From assembly GCA_947303335.1 (NCBI GenBank), contig CAMYYB010000002.1, positions 1 through 64,000 on the forward strand: 64,000 nt of DNA, read 5' to 3'. The position numbers and the translations under genes are program-made. Source of the DNA: an uncultured Bacteroidales bacterium. GTDB lineage: Bacteria > Bacteroidota > Bacteroidia > Bacteroidales > F082. The notes under the pieces are model-generated. The model did not search any database, was not told the origin of the DNA, and saw only the letters and a program-made list of their open reading frames with translations. Shown here piece by piece: positions 34,001-41,184 of this stretch (positions are counted from its first letter, which is position 1; each line of letters begins with the position of its first letter).

Positions 34001-36570
34001 TCGGGATCAAACACCGAAGGCCAATCGCTACGGTGTACGGAAAGGTATCGATCAGTATCGTCAAACAACACATCTTGGTATGGATGATCTGGACCAGTAG
34101 TGAAATTGTCGAGATAGCCCCAACTGGATGTTGACGGGGCACAGTAAATTACCGGGACAAGATTCCTAGGTACACTGAAGCCCACTCTCGATGTCGCATC
34201 AATGCCATTCTCCACAACCGTAATCACATCGGGGTGCAATGCGCTGCTGAAAGTAGCATCTGGGTCAGGAAGATAAACGTTATTGCGAGTGTCATTGGTG
34301 ATGACATACGTTTCTGGAGTATCAGTATCAGCTGCAAAATTATCCTTCGCTACAACAGTATTTACAGTCAGCATGTTATCACCAATAACAAGTCTTCCTT
34401 TTAGGAAAACGCCACCGCCATATTGGCCCGTTGGAACGTAATTCCTATTCAATAAAGCAGAGCCCTTCAGCAAAAGCATTCCTTCATCATCGATATACAT
34501 TCCACCACCTTCTTCCACAGCGAAATTGAAACTGATATCACCGTCAGAAAACTCTACAAAGCCTTTCTTGGAATAAATACCTCCACCTTTAGAGGCGGTA
34601 TTGTATCGAATTTGGCTCACGCTATCAGTCTTGGTCACATAAACCTCAGCATCGTCGCCATTGGAATAAAGGCCACCGCCTTCTTGAGCCATATTGTGCA
34701 AAATCTTACCACCCTTAATGGCAATAACACCACCCGAAGTGCAGATACCACCGCCACAGCTTGCCGTATTCGAGTAACTGTCGTCAGCACCGCCTATTGT
34801 ACCGCCCGTCATCGAAAAGCTACCACCAGAGATGTAAATGCCGCCACCTCCGTTATATGCCACGTTACTGAACACGGATCCTCCATTATATCCTACTATA
34901 CCATTATTTAGACAAATACCGCCGCCATAAACAGCAGTGTTTTCTGAAATACAACAATCATTGATATTCATGGTACCATTGTCAACGAACATACCGCCAC
35001 CGCTGCCACTGACCGCGTTATTGTTGACCACATTCATGGAATTCAGCGGATCGCCAGCCAAACCCACATTGACCGCCACTCCGCCATTGGCAAAAATACC
35101 ACCACCATCATCAGCAGCAGTGTTCGACTCCACCTCACCGTAATTCAAGTCAATGTTAGCATGATAAACCTCTGTTGTTCGCGTAATATAGATACCACCG
35201 CCATTTTGAGCATGATTGTCCCTAATCGTGGCACCATTGATCTTCAAACTGACAGAAATGATATCGCCTGATGCATTATACACGACAGGAGTAGAGCCGT
35301 TCTTAATATCCTTAATCCTAAACCAAACGCCGCCGCCGTTCCCCGCCGCCGTATTGCCTTCAATAACTGTTGTCGAATCCAAGTCGATAACAGGATCAAA
35401 GACCTGCAACGTGGCAAGATAACTATTTCTTGAATAAGGCGTGTAGCACAAGCCACCGCCATTTCGCCCCGACCTATTTTTGGTAATCTGGGTAGCTCTT
35501 ATCTTAGCAAGGCTGGAGATATAAATACCGCCGCCGTCTCCATTATTCCAGTTGCTATCGACAACGCAATGATTTAACCTCAAGGTATCAGCATCAAAGG
35601 CATTCCAGTGAATCACACCAATTTGGGATGAACCTGCAGCAAAATTGTAATTCTTCCTCACTGTGCAGTTGTTCATCTCCAAACTACACCTATTGGCGCC
35701 CCAGGTTCTAATCAAACCACCCATACTATTACCGTCTCCATAACAATAGCATTGGCTCACCTCACAATGATTCATCGTCAGAGAAGAGACAGGGACAGGC
35801 TCTTCATTATTGACCCTAATGCGGATAGCACCACCTGCACTTGTTGCATAACATCTGTTAATCTTACAATAATCCATCGTGATCACTTGATGCGAAGTGG
35901 ACTCACCGCTCTCACCATGACGGATGTTCATGGCACCGCCGTCAACGATTCCCGAGCCATTGTTATTGTAATTATTCCGCATGGTCACGTAATCAAAGTC
36001 AATGGTACCACCTACCGAAATCACCAATGCGGCTTGAGCCAACACAGCACCGTTTGTGCTATACTGGACAACGTAGTTATTTGGATTATTGGCGGCCTGA
36101 ACGATATTAAAGCCTTCGCAGCCTCCGTCAATAATGAAATCCTTACCAGATTCTCCTTGAACAATTAAGTTACAGTCAGAGACTGTCGTTGTGCTATTGT
36201 TCACAAAGAAAAACTCACTCAAATAAGTTGTAGCACGCTTCAACGTCGCATAACCTCCAGTTCCAGTGTAGTTTGTGCCCAGCGACAAACGAAGAGTCCC
36301 GTGTGTCACATTGAAACGTCCGGCAAGATAGACGCAATTCGTGGTGTTAAACACGATGTTCAGCGTACCACCTGATACGTTAATATTGCCCAAACAGTCA
36401 TACGAACCCTCACCATCCACACTAAATTGGTTCCCTGCGGTGGTAGCCAGCACTATTGTCCTGTCACCACTGCTATGGGTCAAGCCATAATTCTCTGCCC
36501 AAGCAGGACGAGCAGCAAGGCACAACACCGACACAACAAAAATTGACGCAATTTTTCTAATTGTTTTCAT
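31045..36570 (-). CDS. giant beta-helix adhesin-like protein with T9SS sorting domain
   Basis: This 1,841-residue protein has a signal peptide (MKTIRKIASIFVVSVLCLAARPAWA). Roughly residues 60-800 form a right-handed parallel beta-helix. It is marked by many GGG[IML] and NNGGG-type turns (DNHAQNGGGIYITRT, NTAADDGGGIFANGG, NTASCGGGICTSGG) like those of polymorphic outer-membrane proteins. A central part has GLUG-like repeats (GGIVGQIVSGSLYNSF, YFGGLVGENSGGIANCYV). Further beta-domains follow, and a T9SS type A domain closes it (LQMFDVTGRKVMSKEL ... VSVGVYLLRLDTVNG ... KIVIK). It should be exported through the Por system and attached to the cell surface; adhesion or matrix binding is inferred from the fold. 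It is first in a two-gene transcript. Confidence 0.9.
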   Translation of the reverse strand: MKTIRKIASIFVVSVLCLAARPAWAENYGLTHSSGDRTIVLATTAGNQFSVDGEGSYDCLGNINVSGGTLNIVFNTTNCVYLAGRFNVTHGTLRLSLGTNYTGTGGYATLKRATTYLSEFFFVNNSTTTVSDCNLIVQGESGKDFIIDGGCEGFNIVQAANNPNNYVVQYSTNGAVLAQAALVISVGGTIDFDYVTMRNNYNNNGSGIVDGGAMNIRHGESGESTSHQVITMDYCKINRCYATSAGGAIRIRVNNEEPVPVSSLTMNHCEVSQCYCYGDGNSMGGLIRTWGANRCSLEMNNCTVRKNYNFAAGSSQIGVIHWNAFDADTLRLNHCVVDSNWNNGDGGGIYISSLAKIRATQITKNRSGRNGGGLCYTPYSRNSYLATLQVFDPVIDLDSTTVIEGNTAAGNGGGVWFRIKDIKNGSTPVVYNASGDIISVSLKINGATIRDNHAQNGGGIYITRTTEVYHANIDLNYGEVESNTAADDGGGIFANGGVAVNVGLAGDPLNSMNVVNNNAVSGSGGGMFVDNGTMNINDCCISENTAVYGGGICLNNGIVGYNGGSVFSNVAYNGGGGIYISGGSFSMTGGTIGGADDSYSNTASCGGGICTSGGVIAIKGGKILHNMAQEGGGLYSNGDDAEVYVTKTDSVSQIRYNTASKGGGIYSKKGFVEFSDGDISFNFAVEEGGGMYIDDEGMLLLKGSALLNRNYVPTGQYGGGVFLKGRLVIGDNMLTVNTVVAKDNFAADTDTPETYVITNDTRNNVYLPDPDATFSSALHPDVITVVENGIDATSRVGFSVPRNLVPVIYCAPSTSSWGYLDNFTTGPDHPYQDVLFDDTDRYLSVHRSDWPSVFDPDHVYLYGFWPEAVVVEPEGFSFDNIDSREDLAWLITCVNGRKDVEGLPDLPPHSLMDTVIYLNADLDMSEFGWVPIGISNPDTNEQAPFKGIFNGNGHTIQGIISMAYKTHYGYGFFGNVEEGVVQDMFLEDALFNIENNDDLFVGALVAEMESGAVLRNCEASARLNVQSPGMIVGGAVGRMGLDGNSTTLIHSICAMPDIEGGKMGGIVGQIVSGSLYNSFANPKFNFIGTGQYFGGLVGENSGGIANCYVRLRGTVPTATSFGWFVGQHNENADLQYCYSREGSVRYVANKNPRSVFTNYRYYDNNAETPYLYLRRDVQVHVVEGNSTYIPVEPSPDPYPDKQMLLCLNNWVNDMNGSYSIYTSWMRPTTTAINGDYPILRMPSTDAVACLGTSNGGESEFFLHYAQINDLIAAYPAQADTAAICLYQSNGNVNGNVHSGAKLYIDEKVSLIQNDTLNAYVGVTLDNSAGANGANPTYGGDMIDYIDWHMFSTPLANAPLAVKYVKSDGTEDTTQYLFSYGHSSSASGDPMPYYQFYDESERDGYFPSHVYGTNYVSNDNTTPVGVNHENYYQDWDYYTYSEADHHWVNFKRNSQSHWHEDDTLVPIPYQNEEMLVVGKGYLLATRQPTYLQCYGMLNGNEPQLAIPVTFHNNVRPGYNLLGNPYLAYLDFDKFAWKNSSAFWDCDTTSWYYTVLDEDPYVDADTTYPGGYKYYAYHSSVNPYGAPRYIAPHQGFMIQLACESDDTTAVFTPDMRDVYGDGGHFRDAEQPAYPLVNLFATDATGNRDMTTVELGRPDQGGALMMRDLRLATCHVWCRYEDRDWAIAFTKPGMAEVPIRFEAYENGEYTMTWNTQNGNFSYLHLIDNMTGVDVDCLTEREYRFVASTSDYRSRFRLLFGYTGIDDHQTEGDQQVTNFAFQSGDELVVNGEGTLQMFDVTGRKVMSKELQGMQTATALPDVSVGVYLLRLDTVNGTKVQKIVIK

Positions 36571-36694
36571 ATCGATTTGCTTTGTTATTTTTCAATTTTA
36601 CAGACTTTATTGTTATCCAATTATGTGAGCAAAACTCAACCATCATTTTGATTCTCAAAAGGATGGAATCGTAAACACGCACATTATGTCGTTG

Positions 36695-36702
36695 CAAATA
36701 TA
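36695..36702 (-). promoter_or_regulatory. -7 box TATATTTG of the giant adhesin gene
   Basis: On the minus strand CTTG, 18 bases, and TATATTTG followed by CAACG. It gives a leader of about 120 bases, longer than for most genes here. Confidence 0.6.
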
Positions 36703-36776
36703 CAAATAATTGGGGAAATACAAGTTTCAGTAGAAAAAAATAAGGCCCACGCAGGTTCAAATAGCAAGTGCAAAAA

Positions 36777-36978
36777 GTTACTCACTTACTCACTTACTCA
36801 CTTTTGACATTAAGGTTTTTCGATGTTGAAACGACAGGTAATATCATCAAAATTTTATTTTATTATTATAATACTATTACTATAGTAATAGTATTATAAT
36901 AATAAGTTTTTCTTGTCACAAGTTTACGAAGTGTAAATGTCCGAAGTGAGTAACTGAGTAACTGAGTAACTGAGTAAG
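36777..36978. repeat. composite inverted-repeat element of about 200 bp
   Basis: A perfect 46-bp palindrome made only of A, T and a few C/G (36860-36905) forms the centre. At the left edge TTACTCAC stands three times in tandem (36778-36801). At the right edge TGAGTAAC stands three times, plus TGAGTAAG (36947-36978), in inverted orientation to the left units. Inside these, CACTTTTGACATT (36799-36811) pairs with AATGTCCGAAGTG (36936-36948) at 11 of 13 positions. The whole could fold into a long cruciform or RNA hairpin, or be a decayed miniature mobile element. It carries no gene. Confidence 0.75.
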
Positions 36979-37193
36979 TTCGACGCAAAACGCGCCGAAA
37001 ACGGACATTGTAGAGCCTCGTGAGTTTGGTGCCGCCAAACTGGAAGTTCGCCACAAGCAAACTGGGAGTTTGGTGCCGCCGAAATTTCAACGAACTTTTA
37101 ATCCGTTTTTATGAAACCGTATTGTCCAAAAGCCTTGAATACCTGAATTTGCAATGCTCACTAAATTAAGGAGTACACATCAACAAAAAAACA
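36979..37193. repeat. gap with a 15-bp direct repeat
   Basis: GAGTTTGGTGCCGCC occurs at 37022-37036 and 37066-37080. The first copy also forms a hairpin AGTTTGG-TGCCG-CCAAACT (37023-37041). No gene is visible. A minus-strand reading across this and the neighbouring element is low-complexity and is not credible as a protein. Confidence 0.6.
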
Positions 37194-37194
37194 C

Positions 37195-37202
37195 TATCTT
37201 TG
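37195..37202 (+). promoter_or_regulatory. -7 box TATCTTTG before the 64-residue gene
   Basis: TATCTTTG followed by CCGG lies 92 bases before the small gene at 37294 and should drive it and the 5'-nucleotidase gene. Confidence 0.6.
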
Positions 37203-37293
37203 CCGGCAAAATCAACAAATATGACAACGGTTTTAAAAAAGGTTTTTCACCGGCAATCTAAGAACACGACATAATTTCAAAATCCCTATAAAC

Positions 37294-37488
37294 ATGAAAG
37301 TTTTCGTCAACGACAATGAAGTGCGCACCTACTACGGTGCAAAGGTAAAATCCGTAGTACTGGCCTACTGCAGCGCCAATCACTTATCCCTTAATCTCAA
37401 CAGCATTGAAGTGAGAGATGCCTACGGCAATCGGGTCGACCTTGACGGCTCGCTTCGAGCCAATTCAAGAATTTATCTCAAACTCTGA
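37294..37488 (+). CDS. 64-residue protein, unknown function
   Basis: A compact strand-rich protein without signal peptide (MKVFVNDNEVRTYYGAKVKS ... VDLDGSLRANSRIYLKL). The pattern of an N-terminal beta hairpin, a short helix with SVVLAYCSANHLS, and closing strands recalls a small beta-grasp or ThiS-like fold, but I see no C-terminal GG. It ends 5 bases before the 5'-nucleotidase start, so the two are co-transcribed. It is cytoplasmic by lack of signal while its neighbour is exported. Its function is not known to me. Confidence 0.65.
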   Translation: MKVFVNDNEVRTYYGAKVKSVVLAYCSANHLSLNLNSIEVRDAYGNRVDLDGSLRANSRIYLKL

Positions 37489-37493
37489 TCACC

Positions 37494-38924
37494 ATGAAAA
37501 GAACTAACAAACTCACTTTGGTGGCTTGTGCCGTTCTGCTGTTTCTCGCTTCCTGTGAGACCAAGCCGAAAGAACAAAAGATTTACATCGCCACCACCAA
37601 CGACATGCATGCCAACATCGACAATTTCCCCAAGATGGCTGCCCTCATCGACAGTCTGCGTAACGTTCATCCCAACCTACTGTTATTCAGTGCTGGAGAC
37701 AACCGTTCGGGCAACCCTATCAACGACCGTTATACCGAGCCTTCAAAGCCTATGTACGAGCTAATGAATGCCGTCGGCTTCGACCTGTCGTGCTTCGGCA
37801 ATCATGAATGGGACGGAGGCCCACTTGCCTTGCGCAACGTGTTGAATTGGGCCGACTTCCCCTTTGTTTGCGCCAACGTCACCTTCGACGACACGCTACA
37901 AATGTCCAACGCACATCCCTATGTCACCTTTGAGCGCAACGGACTGAAAATCGGCGTTATCGGCGGCATACAGTTAGGTGAAAACGGTCAACCCGACTTC
38001 CACCCGAAAAACGCTGGCGGATCTCATTTTGTGCCACTCAATGAAGTACTCCAACAATACATTGACGAATTGAACGACTGCAACGCTATCTTCCTCCTCT
38101 CCCACTGTGGCTATGAAGAAGACCGTGAGACTGCAGCACAATTCCCACAGCTGGCTGCCATCTTCGGCGGACACAGCCACACCCTCGTTGAAGAGAAACA
38201 ACTTGTCGACAGCGTGATGATTACCCAAGCTGGTTCCAAGGTTAAGTTCGTAACCCTCAGCACATTCACCTTCGTCAACGGCAAACTCGTTGACAAAGAG
38301 ATGCAGCAACTTTCCGTTTTGGATTACCCGAAAAAAGACGAAAAAATCAGTGCTATGGTCAAGCAATACAACAGCGACCCTTATTTCTCTACCGTCGTCA
38401 CCTATAACAAGAGTGCCGTTGAAAGCTACGAGTCGTTAGGTTGCCTGATGACCGATGCCGTCCGAGCCACTACAGGTGCTGACCTAGCCTTCCAAAATCC
38501 GGGAGGTGTGCGTTTCGACACCCTCTCTGTGCGCCCCGTCACCATCAAAGATCTCTTCGCCCTCGACCCCTTCGACAATGAAATCATCCAGTTCACCCTC
38601 ACAGGAGAAGAAATTATCCGCCTCATGAAGAGTTGCTACATTACTGACGGAGGCCCCATTTACTGCTCTGGCTGTTCCTACAGCTACACAGATCAAGACG
38701 GCGAAATGACCGACATCAAGGTAACGCTCGCCAATGGCAAACCCTTGGACATGAAGGCCAAATACAGCGTCATGATGAACAGCTATATGTCGTCAGTATT
38801 CGACTACGAGCACGAAGATCCGGGACAATCTATCTTCCGCACATCAAACGACATTATGCTCGAATTTCTATCAAAGAATCCTGAAATTGACTACGGTAAT
38901 GTGGCCCGCGTCATCGAGCAATAA
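37494..38924 (+). CDS. lipoprotein 5'-nucleotidase / UDP-sugar hydrolase family
   Basis: This 476-residue exported enzyme has a lipoprotein signal (MKRTNKLTLVACAVLLFLASC). The N-terminal metallophosphoesterase domain has its metal ligands in TTNDMHAN, FSAGDNRSG, FGNHEWDGG and GGHSHT. The C-terminal 5'-nucleotidase domain has ESYESLGCLMTDAVRATTGADLAFQNPGGVR and YSVMMNSYMSS. It should hydrolyse nucleotides outside the cytoplasm to salvage nucleosides and phosphate. Here both domains are in one chain; in several Bacteroidales, as I recall, they are on two adjacent genes. It follows the 64-residue gene in one operon. Confidence 0.92.
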   Translation: MKRTNKLTLVACAVLLFLASCETKPKEQKIYIATTNDMHANIDNFPKMAALIDSLRNVHPNLLLFSAGDNRSGNPINDRYTEPSKPMYELMNAVGFDLSCFGNHEWDGGPLALRNVLNWADFPFVCANVTFDDTLQMSNAHPYVTFERNGLKIGVIGGIQLGENGQPDFHPKNAGGSHFVPLNEVLQQYIDELNDCNAIFLLSHCGYEEDRETAAQFPQLAAIFGGHSHTLVEEKQLVDSVMITQAGSKVKFVTLSTFTFVNGKLVDKEMQQLSVLDYPKKDEKISAMVKQYNSDPYFSTVVTYNKSAVESYESLGCLMTDAVRATTGADLAFQNPGGVRFDTLSVRPVTIKDLFALDPFDNEIIQFTLTGEEIIRLMKSCYITDGGPIYCSGCSYSYTDQDGEMTDIKVTLANGKPLDMKAKYSVMMNSYMSSVFDYEHEDPGQSIFRTSNDIMLEFLSKNPEIDYGNVARVIEQ

Positions 38925-38999
38925 TTTTGGCACGGTTTTGGTATCGTGAAAGGGTAAGAAACGACAAACTGAAGTCAAACCCCTTAAACAAACGCTACC

Positions 39000-40106
39000 A
39001 TGAAAGCCAAGAACATCCTGATGACCCTCCTGTTAGTGACGGGAGCCATCGCAGCCAAAGCAGCCGGTTATCCACCCGAACTCGCTTTAGTGTCACAGCC
39101 CGTGATGGCCTACAACGCCAATTCCATCACAATCTACTATGATGTCGAGAACATTGGCGACTACACCTATCGAGGCAGCGTTTGCCTCTATCTCTACCCC
39201 GACGAAGGCTACAGCTACGCCGAGAAATGGGTAAAAGTACGCCCGGGGCGCATCAAGAGAATCGCCATCGAGATTCCGGCCTACCGTATCCGCATGGGAC
39301 ACCCCTTCACCATCATGCCCTACTACGAGATGGGCGACGAGCTGTACAGCTTTACCACCTTTGAATATTTTGAACCTATCACCTTCTTTTGGGAGGGTCC
39401 GCGCACTGAGCGCTGGGTGGTCATCAACATAGGACCCTGCCCGAACTACTACCATCGTCCGGGCAGCTATCGCTACTACTACGACGGTTTCCGTCCAATG
39501 ACACCGCCTTCTGGTCACAAGCCACATCCGATGAACCCGATGCACCACACCTACAGCTATCACCACAACAACGGAGGCTATCCTGCCAGTCACTTCGGAG
39601 AAAATCACGGTCCGAAGCCCGGACACGAAGGCGAGACACCCAAGCCTAACGGCGGTGAAGCCCCGAGCGCCACGGTGAGGCCCAAGCCCAACGGAGGCAG
39701 CATGAGCCACGGCCACAGTGGCATAGGTAGTGGCAACAACCCCGCGCCCAACAGCGGTGACAACGCAGGCAGCGGCAGAACGCCCAACAGCAATAGCAGC
39801 CGCTCAACAGGCAATAGCAACGTCAGCCGTCCAACGAGCAACCCCAGCTCAAGCTCCAGTGGTAGCCTCAGTCGCCCAGCCGCAAACATCAACAACAGTT
39901 CAAGCCGAGTGGGTAGTTCAAACTCAAGCAGCCGTCCTAATGGAACCACCACCAGCAATGGTAGCAACTCAAGCCGAGTGAAAAGCTCAAGCAGCAGCTC
40001 AAGTTCCAACAGCGGAGCCAGAAGCAGTTCAAGTTCGGCCAGAAGTTCAAGCAATTCAAGTTCAACAAGCAGAAGTACAAGTGGCTCAAGCAGCGGGCGC
40101 AGATAA
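39000..40106 (+). CDS. secreted protein with long Ser/Asn/Arg low-complexity tail
   Basis: This 368-residue protein has a signal peptide (MKAKNILMTLLLVTGAIAAKA). The first 130 residues look like one beta-sandwich, with ANSITIYYDVENIGDYTYRGSV recalling CARDB-type Ig domains. A Pro/His/Tyr-rich linker follows (HKPHPMNPMHHTYSYHHNN), then from about 225 to the end a tail almost entirely of Ser, Asn, Gly and Arg (SSSRVGSSNSSSRPNG...). No T9SS domain is present. The tail may be unfolded, glycosylated or a matrix-binding brush; this is inference. It starts 75 bases after the nucleotidase gene and may share its transcript. Confidence 0.75.
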   Translation: MKAKNILMTLLLVTGAIAAKAAGYPPELALVSQPVMAYNANSITIYYDVENIGDYTYRGSVCLYLYPDEGYSYAEKWVKVRPGRIKRIAIEIPAYRIRMGHPFTIMPYYEMGDELYSFTTFEYFEPITFFWEGPRTERWVVINIGPCPNYYHRPGSYRYYYDGFRPMTPPSGHKPHPMNPMHHTYSYHHNNGGYPASHFGENHGPKPGHEGETPKPNGGEAPSATVRPKPNGGSMSHGHSGIGSGNNPAPNSGDNAGSGRTPNSNSSRSTGNSNVSRPTSNPSSSSSGSLSRPAANINNSSSRVGSSNSSSRPNGTTTSNGSNSSRVKSSSSSSSSNSGARSSSSSARSSSNSSSTSRSTSGSSSGRR

Positions 40107-40119
40107 GAGAATACCGTAA

Positions 40120-41184
40120 TCAAAATCGCGGGGATGACCAAACGGATGTCCCCGTTGCTTTTATTTTAGCAGCCATCTCCAAACCAACAATTTCAGAACC
40201 CACTGGAGACCAATGAGTGTCATCCAAACGATAGACATCTTGAGTGCCAGATACTATGTAAGGAAGCAATAGTTCTTTGGTGTTTAATACAGAATCATTG
40301 GAAGGAAAATAATCCAGCAAACAATTACGTCTATGTTTATTGGAGATTAACGGTTCATAGGCATCATACTTGTCGGCGGCAATCATATAATACAACGTAA
40401 TATCATGCTGTTTCGCTATGCGGAAGAGTGAATTCAACGTATTGCGCATCCGTGGAATTTGCTGTTGAACATCGTCAACCATGTTCGCCTCATCTTCGAA
40501 GTAAGAGAACAAAGTTGAAGCATAGCGTTGATGGGTAAAACAAGGCTGAGACAAATTGAAACGATGTGTCGGGCATTCCTTCCCCATTCTATAACGCATA
40601 AAAACCGTAGTCTCTGCAACCCAATCTCTTTTTTTCTTTGCTTGACTTTGGGACATCTCTGTTGTTGGCAGTCCTTCAACATAAGTGCGAAAGTAATTAT
40701 CAACAGCAAGAGGTGAAGTCAACCTCATAACCAAATGGCGTTCCACCGATTCAAGAATGACAATACAATGGTCGGGGATAATTTGTTCCTCAATTAAACT
40801 CACAAACAACTGTTCGGGATAAAATCCGCAGTGATAGTTCCGAAAATTAACCAACTGAATGCCTAAATCTTCCGCCATATATCGGCTCCAACTATTCTCT
40901 ATATGATTGCTTTTTTGTGTAGATTCCTCTCTATTACTGAAGGAATCTCCTATGACAATTACGCTACCACTATCTATTTCCATTTCTTCATGCCAAGGCA
41001 TAATAAACGTTGAGTCGAAGGGATAGTGTTGGTGTATATTATTTACATAATCCCATCCTATTGGAATTTTCCCTAATGAAGACAAACCAGATGTGATATT
41101 GGGAAATATGGCATATCTATAGACTACGATACATGTGAATAATATCGCAAATGTCGTTAGAAATTTAGGAAGAAACCGTTTCAT
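40120..41184 (-). CDS. AlgJ/AlgX/DltD-like SGNH O-acyltransferase
   Basis: This 354-residue protein has one N-terminal membrane anchor (FLTTFAILFTCIVVYRYAIF) and a periplasmic domain. VIVIGDSFSN holds the nucleophile Ser, and DDTHWSPVG near the C terminus holds the Asp-x-x-His of an SGNH hydrolase fold. In alginate and related systems such proteins take an acetyl group passed through the membrane by an MBOAT partner and place it on a polysaccharide. The MBOAT gene is directly upstream and overlaps by one base. The acceptor glycan is unknown. The hairpin near its 3' end also serves the convergent gene. Confidence 0.8.
   Translation of the reverse strand: MKRFLPKFLTTFAILFTCIVVYRYAIFPNITSGLSSLGKIPIGWDYVNNIHQHYPFDSTFIMPWHEEMEIDSGSVIVIGDSFSNREESTQKSNHIENSWSRYMAEDLGIQLVNFRNYHCGFYPEQLFVSLIEEQIIPDHCIVILESVERHLVMRLTSPLAVDNYFRTYVEGLPTTEMSQSQAKKKRDWVAETTVFMRYRMGKECPTHRFNLSQPCFTHQRYASTLFSYFEDEANMVDDVQQQIPRMRNTLNSLFRIAKQHDITLYYMIAADKYDAYEPLISNKHRRNCLLDYFPSNDSVLNTKELLLPYIVSGTQDVYRLDDTHWSPVGSEIVGLEMAAKIKATGTSVWSSPRF
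40129..40154 (+). terminator. hairpin after the Ser-rich protein gene
   Basis: CGGGGA...TCCCCG with an inner GACC/GG contact, followed by TTGCTTTTATTTT on the plus strand. It lies just inside the 3' end of the opposing acyltransferase gene and most likely ends the rightward transcript. Confidence 0.55.

Noticed and set aside
36866-37090. 74-residue minus-strand ORF over the composite palindrome
   Set aside because: The peptide is a direct product of the tandem TGAGTAAC units and the AT palindrome, with low complexity. Such readings are often spurious annotations.
39700-40106. Frameshift or assembly error in the Ser-rich tail
   Set aside because: The tail is repetitive, but the frame stays open with the same Ser/Asn/Gly/Arg use to a normal stop, and similar tails are known in Bacteroidetes surface proteins.
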